Below are positions 19,301 through 27,189 of a DNA stretch of 53,932 nucleotides, piece by piece. Position 1 is the stretch's first letter; every line of letters starts with the position of its first letter. The stretch lies in NCBI GenBank assembly GCA_003132405.1, contig PKXQ01000140.1, forward strand, positions 1 through 53,932, given 5' to 3'. This DNA comes from Acidobacteriaceae bacterium (lineage in GTDB: Bacteria; Acidobacteriota; Terriglobia; Terriglobales; Acidobacteriaceae). Position numbers and translations under genes: made by a program. The notes beneath the pieces are model-generated. The model was not told the DNA's origin. It saw nothing but the letters and a program-made list of their open reading frames with translations, and did no database searches.

Positions 19301-19537
19301 GGGCTGCGTCCCAAGCTGATGACCGTGACCGCCGTAATCCTCAGTCTTGCACCTATCCTGTGGGAGTCAGGCATTGGGTCGGACGTCATGAAACCGATTG
19401 CCGCGCCCATCGTGGGCGGGATGATTACATCGACCATTCACGTGTTGATCTTGGTCCCAGTTTTCTTCTTCTTACTGAAGCGCCGCGCGCTGCGGCATGG
19501 CACTTTGACAAAACAGCCGGCAGCGGAGCAAGCGTGA
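16364..19537 (+). CDS. cusA: Heavy-metal RND efflux pump, CusA type
   Basis: The 1057-residue protein is the inner-membrane proton/metal antiporter of a tripartite copper/silver pump. It begins with a typical N-terminal membrane helix and DALPDISDVQVVIHTEWAG. It has the charged transmembrane-4 motif GIGVLIDAAIVMVENGYKHL, with Asp and Glu for proton relay, and the CusA/CzcA-type periplasmic segment YMPTALPGISIQQASLLMQE. Twelve membrane segments in two groups of six are expected, and the length is standard. Its ATG overlaps the stop of the upstream adaptor (TAATG), so it is translationally coupled. Cu(I)/Ag(I) specificity is inferred from similarity to CusA rather than CzcA and from the CopB ATPase downstream. 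Confidence 0.92.
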   Translation: MISRIIEWCEQNRFLVFTGVVLLTVAGVWSLRHIPLDALPDISDVQVVIHTEWAGEPPNVIEDQVTYPIVTTLLAAPHVKSVRAQTMFGDSYVFVVFEDGTDLYWARSRVTEYLQQIGGRLPADVHPAIGPDATGAGWVYEYAVIDRSHTKSLADLRALQDWYLRYQLETVPGVAEVATIGGYVRQYQVKLDPNKLFSYGIPVSTVIDRVRDSTNEVGGNVLEMNGAEYMVRGLGYLRLAADLENVPVATKNGTPVLLRDLGSVDFGPEVRRGAADWQGEGEAVGGIVVMRFGMNALDVITGVKAKLREIAPSLPPGVEIVTGYDRSWLINESIKTLKRDLILEAIIVSFVCIAFLFHLRSALVPIITLPIAVLAAFIPMYYLNVSSNVMSLGGLALGIGVLIDAAIVMVENGYKHLAERSGLGAGEHTDKLSSQERRSILVRSAKQVGPALFYSLIIILVSFLPVFLLEAQEGRMFRPLAWTKTSALAFSSLLSITLVPVLMPLFIRGRLRPESQNPAARITQAVYLPVLRWCLRHWKLLIAINLIFLAVTIPLYFKLGSQFMPALYEGSALYMPTALPGISIQQASLLMQEQDRIIGSFPEVESVFGTVGRSDSATDNAPLDMYDTTIMLRPQEKWRSGVTYEKLIAEMDAKLQFPGLTNTWTMPVRNRLDMELTGIKTPLGLKIQGPDLAQIQDIGARMQQILTGIPATSSVFAERVSQGFYLNVEVNRPEAARYGLTVGDVQRVITSAIGGANIAQNIEGHQRFPINVRYERDFRGDPEAVGHALIATPSGAQIPISEVARLSFSRGPAMIRDEDGALTGYVYLDLKTKDYGGFVDQADKLLRSKLDLPAGYTYRWAGEYEFELHAKKRLKIILPIVFFVIFLLLYMVFKSAAEAAVLIFPTLYAMSGGLILQWMLGYNFSVAVWVGYIALFGIAVETGVVMVVYLHEALQHRLATGSTLTDEDVEQATIEGAVQGLRPKLMTVTAVILSLAPILWESGIGSDVMKPIAAPIVGGMITSTIHVLILVPVFFFLLKRRALRHGTLTKQPAAEQA

Positions 19538-19560
19538 ACATTGGCTGTGAGGGGAGAGGG

Positions 19561-20265
19561 TTAGCAAGTCGGAGGAACGGGCTTTTCTCCTGCCGCGATG
19601 TAAGCTCCGCCAAGATACAGATTTATGAACTGAATAAGAGCGAGATGCTTCTCCAATGACTGCCAGGGTTTTCGCGAAGCCATCTCGATAGTACCGCCGA
19701 ATGGACCCGTTAAGAACTTGGCGAGCAATGGAGCGGCTTTGTACATGAACCATCCGGAAGGTCTTTTGAAGTCGAGAATCACGAAGCGCTTCCCCGGTTG
19801 CAGCGCCAAAGCTCCATTTCGGATGGCCTCATCAAACTCGGCCACCAGAGTCAGAGCAAACGTAGAGAGAATTCCGTTCACGCTTGAGGGAAACACATAG
19901 TTCGCGGCGTCGCTTTTAACCAGTTCTACGTTTGACCAGCCGTGGGCGGCAATGCGCGCGTTTGCCTCATCGAGCATCGCGTCGGTAAGGTCTACTCCGA
20001 TGATCCTTCCGCGCGGACCTACTTGCTCCTGCAAAAGAGAGAAATTGAGCCCTGTTCCGCAGCCGAGATCCACCACGGTATCGCTGGGGTTGAGAGCAAG
20101 AGAGTGGATCGCACGTTTGCGGTAAGCCCAATGACGGAACCCTACGAAATACAGGAGCAGCGTACTCCAGTCGTATCGTTTGGCTCTTTTGCGATAGAGC
20201 GAGATTAGACCGTCAGAGTCTCTGTTCTCCAATAGGCCGGATTTAGCTGCAGCAGCCACGGCCAC
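19561..20265 (-). CDS. Class I SAM-dependent methyltransferase
   Basis: A 234-residue protein with the SAM-binding motif VVDLGCGTGLNFSLL (about 64-78), the acidic motif II IIGVDLTDAMLDEANARI, and a post-I Asp in LVKSDAANYVF. It resembles UbiE/Cfr-like small-molecule methyltransferases; the substrate is unknown. It overlaps the YHS gene at its 5' end by about 23 bases and is convergent with cusA. The location between metal-efflux genes suggests a metal or metalloid-related methyltransferase (ArsM-like), but the ArsM Cys signature is not evident, so this is only a guess. The start could be a few codons later. Confidence 0.85.
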   Translation of the reverse strand: MAVAAAAKSGLLENRDSDGLISLYRKRAKRYDWSTLLLYFVGFRHWAYRKRAIHSLALNPSDTVVDLGCGTGLNFSLLQEQVGPRGRIIGVDLTDAMLDEANARIAAHGWSNVELVKSDAANYVFPSSVNGILSTFALTLVAEFDEAIRNGALALQPGKRFVILDFKRPSGWFMYKAAPLLAKFLTGPFGGTIEMASRKPWQSLEKHLALIQFINLYLGGAYIAAGEKPVPPTC

Positions 20266-20443
20266 TCTTCGGCGTGCCAGCAGACTTGCCCAAGTATTGC
20301 TCTGGATTAAGGTCGAACTTCTCTTTGCACTTGGAGCCGCAGAAGTAGTAGGTCTGCCCTTTGTGCTCGGTTCGTCCAGCGGCAGTAGCGCTTTCTACGT
20401 CCATGCCGCAGACAGGATCTTTCACAGCTGTTGTGGTATTCAT
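20243..20443 (-). CDS. YHS-domain metal-binding protein
   Basis: A 66-residue protein starting MNTTTAVKDPVCGMDVESAT, the YHS signature. It continues TYYFCGSKCKEKFDLNPEQY and ends in a GCCS tail. The CxxM/C...C pattern binds Cu or other soft metals; YHS domains are often fused to or adjacent to copper P-type ATPases. Here the copB-type gene is divergent 160 bases away, supporting a joint role. An upstream in-frame start at 20503 was rejected because the family begins at MNTTT. Confidence 0.85.
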   Translation of the reverse strand: MNTTTAVKDPVCGMDVESATAAGRTEHKGQTYYFCGSKCKEKFDLNPEQYLGKSAGTPKSGRGCCS

Positions 20444-20496
20444 TATGACCTTCCTTAGGTTCCGTACTGAGGTTAGCAATCGACGAGCGAACCATC

Positions 20497-20512
20497 TGAG
20501 CAAGAGTGCTCA
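20497..20512. promoter_or_regulatory. Palindrome TGAGCA-N4-TGCTCA in the yhs/copB divergent promoter
   Basis: A perfect 6-bp dyad with 4-bp spacer lies between the divergent YHS and P-type ATPase genes. Its position suits an operator for a metal sensor (ArsR/SmtB or CopY/MerR type), but no regulator gene is nearby. Confidence 0.4.
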
Positions 20513-20601
20513 CTCTGGCCTGACCAATCGGTTGTACCCTCAACGTTTGACGAATACCTGCGCGTCAGACGACAGCGTTCGGTTTCCGGCAGGGAGTTCA
20601 A

Positions 20602-22662
20602 ATGGACCAAATGACACATGAAGCCCACGGACAAGAGGCAGACCCACATGCCGGTCACAAAATGTCCAGGGCCCACGGAAACCACGACCGTCACGCCGGA
20701 CACTCCGTCGCTATGTTTCGCGACAAGTTCTGGTTGACCTTCGCTCTCACGATTCCCGTGGTCTTCTGGTCGACGGACGTCCAACACTGGCTTGGATATA
20801 CAGCGCCGTCTTTCCCCGGCTCGAAGTTCATTCCCGCAATCCTTGGAACAGGAGTCTTCGCTTATGGCGGGCTAGTCTTCGTCCGCGGGGCGTGGGGCGA
20901 ACTTGCTGACCGTAAGCCGGGCATGATGACTCTCATCAGCCTGGCGATCATAGTTGCCTTTGGTACGTCGCTCGCCGCAACATTCGGCTTTTTCGAGATT
21001 GAAGTCTGGTGGGAACTCGCATCTCTGATTACGATCATGGTCCTCGGTCATTGGCTCGAAATGCGCGCCATTTCCCAGGCTCGTGGCGCGCTCAATGCAC
21101 TCGCCGCGCTGCTCCCAGACACTGCCGAACGTGTGAGCGGAACCGAGACCCAGACCGTTCCAATTTCTGAGTTGAAGGTGAACGACGTTGTCCTCGTCCG
21201 GCCCGGAACTCGCGTCCCGGCGGATGGCACAGTCGTCGAGGGGGGTGCAGATGTTGACGAGTCGATGATTACCGGCGAGTCCCAAACAGTCTCGAAGGGA
21301 CCAAGCAGCAAGGTCATTGCGGGAACCGTCGCCAGCGGCGGAAGCCTTCGAGTCCGCGTTATAGCAGTGGGGGAGCAGACCGCTCTGTCCGGTATCATGC
21401 GGCTCGTTGCCGCCGCGCAGGCTTCTGGGTCCCGCACGCAAGCCCTCGCGGATCGTGCAGCCGCAATCCTTTTCTACGTTGCAGTCGTGTCGGGCGCAAT
21501 CACGTTCACATACTGGTGGCTTTCCGGGGACAAAGAACATGCTCTGATCAGGACGGCAACGGTCCTCATCATCGCCTGCCCGCATGCCTTGGGACTCGCG
21601 ATCCCGCTTGTAATTGCGATCTCGACATCGATAGGAGCTCAGAACGGTCTTCTCGTCAAGGACAGACTCGCACTCGAACGTGCTCGCAATTTGGACATGG
21701 TAATTTTCGATAAGACCGGAACGCTCACGCGCGGATCGCCAGCAGTATCAGGAATGGTCACTGGTCCTGGGGCAAATGAAGACTTCTTGATCTCCCGTGC
21801 TGCTTCCGTCGAAGCCAACTCTGAACATCCGCTCGCAAAGGCAATCGTCGGCGAAGCCAAGCGCCGCAATCTGCCCACGTTGCAAGCTGACAACTTCGAG
21901 TCGCTACCCGGTCGGGGGGCACAAGCACAAGTGAACGGGAAGAGCGTGATTATCGGCGGACCGCGTTTGCTCACCGAAGGCAAGGCAACGGTACCCCCGG
22001 AAGTTGAAAAGTTGACGACCCAGTGGGCATCAGAGGGAAAGACAGTTCTCTATGTCGTCGCCGACGGGAAACTGCTCGGCGCTTTCGCCGTCGAGGATGA
22101 GATTCGGCCCGAATCCAATGAGGCCGTTAAGGAACTGCATCGGCTTGGTATCCGAGTCGCAATGATCACCGGGGATTCCAAAACGGTAGCCGATTCGGTC
22201 GCGAAACGCATCGGTATAGACGAAGTCGCAGCGGAGGTTCTTCCCGCTGACAAGGCTGCGGCAGTGAACCGCTTTCAGGCGGGCGGCAAGAGGGTCGCAA
22301 TGGTTGGTGACGGCGTGAACGACGCACCAGCACTAGCGACCGCGGATGTCGGAATCGCGATTGGCGCGGGAACCGATGTGGCGATTGAGTCGGCTGGAAT
22401 CGTGCTCGTGCGTAGCGATCCCCGCGACGTTGTGGGAGCGATCGAACTATCTCGTGCTACCTACAGAAAGATGATCCAAAATCTCGTTTGGGCGACCGCC
22501 TATAACCTTGTCGCCATCCCGGTCGCAGCGGGCGTTTTCGTCCGCTGGGGGCTCGATCTGCCAATGAGCGTTGGAGCAGTCGCAATGAGCCTCTCTACCA
22601 TCATCGTGGCCGCGAACGCTCAGTTGCTCCGCCGACTGAAGCTCCAACGTCAGGCGGCCTAA
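20602..22662 (+). CDS. copB: Copper-transporting P1B-type ATPase, CopB (CPH) subgroup
   Basis: The 686-residue ATPase has a His-rich N-terminal tail (residues 1-37, many HxGH repeats) instead of a CxxC metal domain. It has the membrane metal motif C326-P327-H328, the actuator TGES (224-227), the phosphorylation site D370 in DKTGT, a nucleotide-domain HP in SEHPLAK, and GDGVNDAPAL. CPH motifs define the P1B-3 group, which exports Cu(II) or Cu(I) from the cytosol using ATP. A GGGAG site precedes the ATG. It is divergent from the YHS gene and belongs with the upstream Cus efflux genes as a cytosolic copper-export partner. Confidence 0.93.
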   Translation: MDQMTHEAHGQEADPHAGHKMSRAHGNHDRHAGHSVAMFRDKFWLTFALTIPVVFWSTDVQHWLGYTAPSFPGSKFIPAILGTGVFAYGGLVFVRGAWGELADRKPGMMTLISLAIIVAFGTSLAATFGFFEIEVWWELASLITIMVLGHWLEMRAISQARGALNALAALLPDTAERVSGTETQTVPISELKVNDVVLVRPGTRVPADGTVVEGGADVDESMITGESQTVSKGPSSKVIAGTVASGGSLRVRVIAVGEQTALSGIMRLVAAAQASGSRTQALADRAAAILFYVAVVSGAITFTYWWLSGDKEHALIRTATVLIIACPHALGLAIPLVIAISTSIGAQNGLLVKDRLALERARNLDMVIFDKTGTLTRGSPAVSGMVTGPGANEDFLISRAASVEANSEHPLAKAIVGEAKRRNLPTLQADNFESLPGRGAQAQVNGKSVIIGGPRLLTEGKATVPPEVEKLTTQWASEGKTVLYVVADGKLLGAFAVEDEIRPESNEAVKELHRLGIRVAMITGDSKTVADSVAKRIGIDEVAAEVLPADKAAAVNRFQAGGKRVAMVGDGVNDAPALATADVGIAIGAGTDVAIESAGIVLVRSDPRDVVGAIELSRATYRKMIQNLVWATAYNLVAIPVAAGVFVRWGLDLPMSVGAVAMSLSTIIVAANAQLLRRLKLQRQAA

Positions 22663-23011
22663 AGAGAGAAATCCCTGTCTAGAAGGCTATGCGATTTCCG
22701 TCACGCCTCGGCGTGGCGTGAGTCCCTGATTGTGTGTGCAGGATTTACCCTCTGGTAGCGTTTGCATCGGACGTCTCACAGTCCCGCTACTAGAAGAGCC
22801 GATTCTGAGTTTCAGCAAGCTCGACTGGCACGGAGCATTCCTCGTCGTCGCTAGCCACCTGATTGATCCGGGTGCTCACGGGATAGCACCGCATCAGGCG
22901 GGCATCGTAGGGTTTCAACATCTCCCTCTGCAAGTGCTGGTATCAGCTTCAAGGCTCTGTTCTGGGCCAGATTCCAGTTTCCGGCATCTCACCTACGGAG
23001 AGGGAGAATCA
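22663..23011. other. Intergenic with a short hairpin
   Basis: A CACGC-CTCG-GCGTG hairpin at 22702-22715 follows copB by 40 bases but lacks a T-run; it is a possible terminator. No gene is supported before the GGGAGA site of 23012. Confidence 0.4.
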
Positions 23012-23863
23012 ATGCACTGCTTGCGTTTTTTTCTGCCACTAGTACTTATCCTGTTCGTACAGAGTCTATGGGCGCAAGAGCGCAGTTCATCTTTGGCGCC
23101 AGCCGTATCTTCGGAATCCGCCGAGACTGCATCGTCCGATACGCAAAGTTCGCAGCAGAGCTCGCCGCCGGAACAGTCCGGGACAACGAGCACTGGCAGC
23201 AATGTGAAGCAATCCGATGCGAAGAGTGCAGACCAGAGTACGGCGGCTGCGAATCAAGGCGTCCCGCCTGAGAAGCAGCAACCGAAGCGAATCCTGGGCG
23301 TGATGCCCAATTTCCGCGCGGTCAGCGCCGGCGCGCTGCCGCCGCCGCCCACGGCGAAGCAGGCTTTCATTATCGCGAGCCAGAACAGCTTCGACTACTC
23401 GTCATTTATCTTCGTAGGCGTAACCTCCGCTCTGGCGGAGTGGACCGTTGCCCACCCCCAGCTCGGACAGGGGCTTCCGGGGTTTGGGAGATATTACTGG
23501 CGTGGGTTTCTCGACAAGACAGACGGCAATTACCTGGTTATCTTTGCCCTGCCTACAATCTTCCATCAAGACGAACGGTACTACGCGATGGGCAAGGGCA
23601 GCATCTTGAAACGCGGGTTCTACGCAGGCTCTCGCATCGTCATCACGCCCGACTATCACGGCCACAACAGCTTTAATATTTCAGAACTGCTAGGCAGGGC
23701 TATGGCGCAAGGAATTTCGGTGACGTATTACCCAAGCGGCAGCCGGACTGCCGGTGCGCTCGCCACGAAGTTTGGATGGGCGCTGGGGCGGGACGCGCTG
23801 ACCAATGTGTTCCGCGAATTCTGGCCCGATATCGCCACCCACGTGCTGCACCGGCACCCGTAA
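23012..23863 (+). CDS. Secreted protein of unknown function
   Basis: A 283-residue protein starting MHCLRFFLPLVLILFVQSLW, a signal peptide cleaved after WAQ. A Ser/Gln/Ala-rich disordered stretch follows (about 23-90). A conserved-looking hydrophobic domain comes next (FIIASQNSFDYSSFIFVGVT, then RYYAMGKGSILKRGFYAGSR) and ends near residue 280. From memory, similar proteins are acidobacterial, with no function assigned. The GAGAGGGAGA ribosome-binding site selects this ATG over an in-frame start at 22730. Confidence 0.75.
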   Translation: MHCLRFFLPLVLILFVQSLWAQERSSSLAPAVSSESAETASSDTQSSQQSSPPEQSGTTSTGSNVKQSDAKSADQSTAAANQGVPPEKQQPKRILGVMPNFRAVSAGALPPPPTAKQAFIIASQNSFDYSSFIFVGVTSALAEWTVAHPQLGQGLPGFGRYYWRGFLDKTDGNYLVIFALPTIFHQDERYYAMGKGSILKRGFYAGSRIVITPDYHGHNSFNISELLGRAMAQGISVTYYPSGSRTAGALATKFGWALGRDALTNVFREFWPDIATHVLHRHP

Positions 23864-24285
23864 GCCGGAGTGGCGAGTCTCAGGCAACAAAATTCGCCTG
23901 CCGCAGGTTGGCATCGGCGTAAAGTCTGGCGAGAGGAGGGGAATCAGGAAGCGTTTATTCTCGCCGCAGGTGCTTGGGCTTTCACGGAGAAGTCCCGAAG
24001 TGCTTACCTCTCGTTGATTGCTCTGGTTGGGCTTGGACTCAAGGCGATCTGGCATATAACGTGAGTCAAAAGTGAACAGTTCTACAGTATTCCCTGAAGC
24101 AGCACATTCTTGTGCGCGAGACGCCGCAAAGTTTAATTTTACCGACAGATGATTCACTTCTGCTCAAAATCGCAGAAAAAATCGCCCTCAATTTCAACGT
24201 ACTCCATAGGATTCCCCCGTCAGTGCATAAAGTGTTCAAGATTGACCATTCCGTGCATTGGTTTTGGGGGCACTATCTCTCCGCC
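23864..24285. other. Intergenic, no supported gene
   Basis: Frames run on both strands, but none has a credible start; one leads in frame into the small protein at 24286. Confidence 0.35.
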
Positions 24286-24429
24286 ATGAAAAAAGAACTC
24301 AGCCCAAAACAAATACTCGCTGTCCGTTGTCCAACTTGTGGTGCTGCTCCGAAGGAGAAGTGTAAGCTTGGTAGTGGCCAACCGCGCACCAAGCCGCATC
24401 GCGACCGCCGATCGATCGCAAAAGATTGA
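24286..24429 (+). CDS. Small zinc-binding-like protein (CPTCGA type)
   Basis: A 47-residue protein starting MKKELSPKQILAVRCPTCGA and ending RTKPHRDRRSIAKD. Cys at 15, 18 and 26 plus a His near 39 could form one zinc site. This short sequence pattern is familiar from actinobacteria and acidobacteria, usually with no assigned role. The ATG at 24286 was chosen because upstream composition is not protein-like. There is no strong ribosome-binding site. Confidence 0.55.
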   Translation: MKKELSPKQILAVRCPTCGAAPKEKCKLGSGQPRTKPHRDRRSIAKD

Positions 24430-24544
24430 GTCAAACCCTTATTCTTTTCGTCCTTTTCCCAATCGTCTCGTTGACGGTGCACGTTAGAGAAAAGTGATTA
24501 TCAACAACAACGTTTTCGAGTCGGCAATTAAGCAGGGCGTGTCT

Positions 24545-25366
24545 TCACTTCCGAACTTTCAACCCAAGCTCATCATCGTACTGTCGGATAACCCCGTAGC
24601 ACTCGCAGGTGGAGTCTTCAAGCTTCTTGCGGTTCACGATCTTCACTGCACCACGGGTGTACTCGATGAGCTTTTTCTTCTGCAAAACACCAGCTGCCAA
24701 GCTCACGGTAGATCTATCTGTCCCTAGCATCGTTGCGAGAAAATCATGAGTGATGGGCAGCGGGCCTGAATCCACTCTATCCTGAGTCATTAGCAACCAC
24801 CGCGCAAGACGCTGCTCAATATCGTGTAACCGATTGCACGCAGCTGTTTGTGCAACCTGCATACCCCGAATTACTGAATAGCGGCTCAACATCAATTGAA
24901 GGTGGGGAGCGGTTTCCAAAGTGTTCTGCAAAGCTCCGGCCTCTACTCGAAACCCATCCCCCGTGATTTGTATCACCGCCCGTAGTGGGCCCCTGCTCAG
25001 GCCGACAGACGCCGGTGTTCCTGTAAAGCCCTCATTGCCAACGATGCCGGCTTCGACTGTTCTTCCATCTTTCATTACGACTACAAGGGAAATCAAACCT
25101 CGATTCAGGAAATACGCAAATTCCAGCTTTCCACCTGTCTCGTGAATGACTAGATGGTTTGGCAAGCTGACGTATTCGAGATGAGGACGAAGTGAGCTGT
25201 AGTCGCGATCGGAGATAGATAGAAGTATTTTGTTGCTGACTGGCTTTCCCGCGGCATTGGTCCGCTCGCCGGACTGCACGACTTGGAGGTTTTTGTTCGC
25301 CACAAACCAGAACCGAAAAGCCTCACGGACGCGGGATGAACCCACCCGCAATGGTGTGCGAAACAA
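24545..25366 (-). CDS. Crp/Fnr-family transcription regulator
   Basis: Up to 273 residues, with a cyclic-nucleotide-binding-like beta barrel at about 55-165 (LILE-type strands, GGKLEFAYFLNRGLISLVVV). A long dimerisation helix and a C-terminal winged helix follow (TMLGTDRSTVSLAAGVLQKK, about 215-250). The cAMP-binding residues of Crp are not obvious, and no Fe-S Cys cluster of Fnr type is present. The first 45 residues are basic and may not be part of the protein. It is divergent from a second Crp/Fnr gene at 25561. Its target is unknown. Confidence 0.85.
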   Translation of the reverse strand: MFRTPLRVGSSRVREAFRFWFVANKNLQVVQSGERTNAAGKPVSNKILLSISDRDYSSLRPHLEYVSLPNHLVIHETGGKLEFAYFLNRGLISLVVVMKDGRTVEAGIVGNEGFTGTPASVGLSRGPLRAVIQITGDGFRVEAGALQNTLETAPHLQLMLSRYSVIRGMQVAQTAACNRLHDIEQRLARWLLMTQDRVDSGPLPITHDFLATMLGTDRSTVSLAAGVLQKKKLIEYTRGAVKIVNRKKLEDSTCECYGVIRQYDDELGLKVRK

Positions 25367-25560
25367 GAACTCTGCTTATCGCACGACTCGGAGAATTATA
25401 CACGGTCACTGTTTCCCCCAAACACGCTTGAAGCGATTCCGCTCACTTCAAAACGAGGCTCCAAAATCGACCTTGCGAACAACCGAGAATCTTCTGCCTA
25501 TGTGGTATGCCCAACAGACCATCAAGATTGGCATGTGATATTAGTGCACAGAGGAGATTA

Positions 25561-26232
25561 ATGGGTCCCCGTGTGGCGGCCAAGAAACTCAGGAAATTCG
25601 ATACCAAGACATTCCTTTCGACCATCAACGGCGGTAGGAAGATCGTGGCTTTTGCCAAGAAGCAGGCGATTTTTGTTCAGGGCGACTCGTCCGATGCTGT
25701 TTTTTATATAAAGGAAGGAAAGGTAAAACTCACCGTTGTGTCGCAGATCGGGAAGGAAGCCACGATAGGCATTCTGAACGAGGGAGATTTCTTCGGAGAA
25801 GGTTGCCTCACAGGGCAAACTCTCCGCTTGTGCTCCGCAAGCGCAATGAACGATTGCTCTGTGATGCAAATCGACAAAAAGTCCATGACGGAAGTGCTTC
25901 ACCGGGAACACGAGTTTTCCGATATGTTCGTGGCATATTTGCTGACACGGAACATCCGATACGAAGAGGATTTAGTTGACCAGCTTTTCAATTCCAGTGA
26001 AAAGAGACTTGCCCGGATGTTGCTATTGCTGGCTCACTTCGGCAAGGACGGAAAGCCAGAATCTGTAATCCCCACGATCAGTCAGGAGACGCTGGCAGAG
26101 ATGGTGGGTACAACCCGCTCACGGGTGAGCTTTTTCATGAACAGGTTCAGGAAATTGGGGTTCATTGATTATCACGCTGGCGATGAATTACAAGTTCACA
26201 GTTCACTCCTCAACATCGTTCTCCACGACTAG
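25561..26232 (+). CDS. Crp/Fnr-family transcription regulator
   Basis: A 223-residue protein with the cNMP-binding-like barrel at about 20-135 (IFVQGDSSDAVFYIKEGKVK, then GILNEGDFFGEGCLTGQTLR), a linker helix and a C-terminal helix-turn-helix (SQETLAEMVGTTRSRVSFFM). The recognition helix differs from that of the divergent paralogue at 24545, so targets differ. AGGAG seven bases before ATG 25561 sets the start; an in-frame ATG at 25507 lacks one. Downstream lie the two rhodanese-like genes, which it might control, though no binding site was identified. Confidence 0.85.
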   Translation: MGPRVAAKKLRKFDTKTFLSTINGGRKIVAFAKKQAIFVQGDSSDAVFYIKEGKVKLTVVSQIGKEATIGILNEGDFFGEGCLTGQTLRLCSASAMNDCSVMQIDKKSMTEVLHREHEFSDMFVAYLLTRNIRYEEDLVDQLFNSSEKRLARMLLLLAHFGKDGKPESVIPTISQETLAEMVGTTRSRVSFFMNRFRKLGFIDYHAGDELQVHSSLLNIVLHD

Positions 26233-26257
26233 AACTTCGTTCCGAAAAAACAGAACT

Positions 26258-26359
26258 CTACTCTCTTGCAGACGTAGCGACTCTCGGCTTCGCCATTTCC
26301 TTGACGACTTCTGCGAGTGTTGCTTTGTCCGATTGCTTTTTTGTTTTTCTCTTACCCAT
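26258..26359 (-). CDS. Tiny Lys-rich protein (tentative)
   Basis: A 33-residue frame, MGKRKTKKQSDKATLAEVVK onward, basic then helical, ending in TAG. Similar basic leader-plus-helix micro-proteins occur as orphans in this phylum. Only a weak GGGGT site precedes the ATG, so the call is tentative. Confidence 0.3.
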   Translation of the reverse strand: MGKRKTKKQSDKATLAEVVKEMAKPRVATSARE

Positions 26360-26769
26360 ACCCCATGATTTCACGAGTCCGGGGGCGTCTGCAGGTCAAT
26401 TTGGATCATGTATTCTGAGTCGAGGCGGGCATATCGACATTCGGTCGCGCTGACGCCCTCACGGAGTGCGGACACCTATATTCCGAAACCTGAGCAATTT
26501 TGAGCAGTCACCAATAGGCCACCGTTGTAGTCTGAGGCAGATGTGAAGGAACTATGCGGCCCACGGTCGTTCTGTTCCTCTGGTGGCGCAGCCGTATATT
26601 TGTATACAGGAAAAGTAGCTCATCCACTCGCTGCGCCACATCTACTTTTTGAACGGTGTTCACGCGGCAAGTCAAGTAACTCGACTGCTCGAACCTTTTG
26701 TGCCCACGTCGGCAAACCGTTTTCGACTGCACCAACCAAAAGCATGAATGGATTCTCGCGGAGGTCAGA
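26360..26769. other. Intergenic, no supported gene
   Basis: No convincing frame until the GGAGGT site at about 26760 that serves the first rhodanese. Confidence 0.35.
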
Positions 26770-27103
26770 ATGGAACCTGCTATTTCTACAGAAGACCTAA
26801 AAGCCAAGCTGGACCGAAAAGACCCGGTCAAGGTTGTCGAGACGCTTGCACCCGAACGCTACCGCGAAGCCCATCTTCCCGGAGCGTTGAACATTCCGCC
26901 AGAACGAATCAAAGAACTCGCACCGCATTTGTTGCCTAGCAAGGATGCTGAGATCATCACCTACTGCGCGAACACGCATTGACACGCCAGCGAATACGCC
27001 GCCCGTGAATTGGCGGCCATTGGGTTACACCAACGTAGCGCATTATCCCGAGGGCAAGCAGGGGTGGATGGAAGCTGGGCTTCCAGTGGAGAAGGCTGCG
27101 TAG
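26770..27103 (+). CDS. Rhodanese-like protein 1, candidate selenoprotein, with one frameshift
   Basis: From ATG 26770 (GGAGGT five bases upstream) the frame encodes a single rhodanese domain (about 107 residues) of the periplasmic/cytosolic sulfurtransferase fold: KVVETLAPERYREAHLPGAL, then the active-site loop ITYCANTH. A TGA follows at 26980-26982, where relatives have Cys. The same frame resumes HASEYAARELAAIG. A +1 frame change at the GGG run 27022-27024 leads into YTNVAHYPEGKQGWMEAGLP and a TAG at 27103. A 6-bp all-GC hairpin starts 16 bases after the TGA. The TGA may encode selenocysteine in the active-site loop; the frameshift means decay or a sequence error. It lies in tandem with rhodanese 2. 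Confidence 0.6.
26980..27017 (+). promoter_or_regulatory. TGA codon and SECIS-like hairpin of rhodanese 1
   Basis: The TGA (26980-26982) is followed by the stem GCCGCC (26998-27003) / GGCGGC (27012-27017) with an 8-nt loop cgtgaatt that has G at its second position. The loop begins 22 bases after the TGA, within the usual range for bacterial SECIS elements. Confidence 0.5.
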
Positions 27104-27189
27104 AGATCATTAAGCTCTACGCCACTTTCTTCGACAGCCTAAATTCGCCGTCTCGCATCTAGTATTCAATTCCATTTGAGGAGGTGTTT

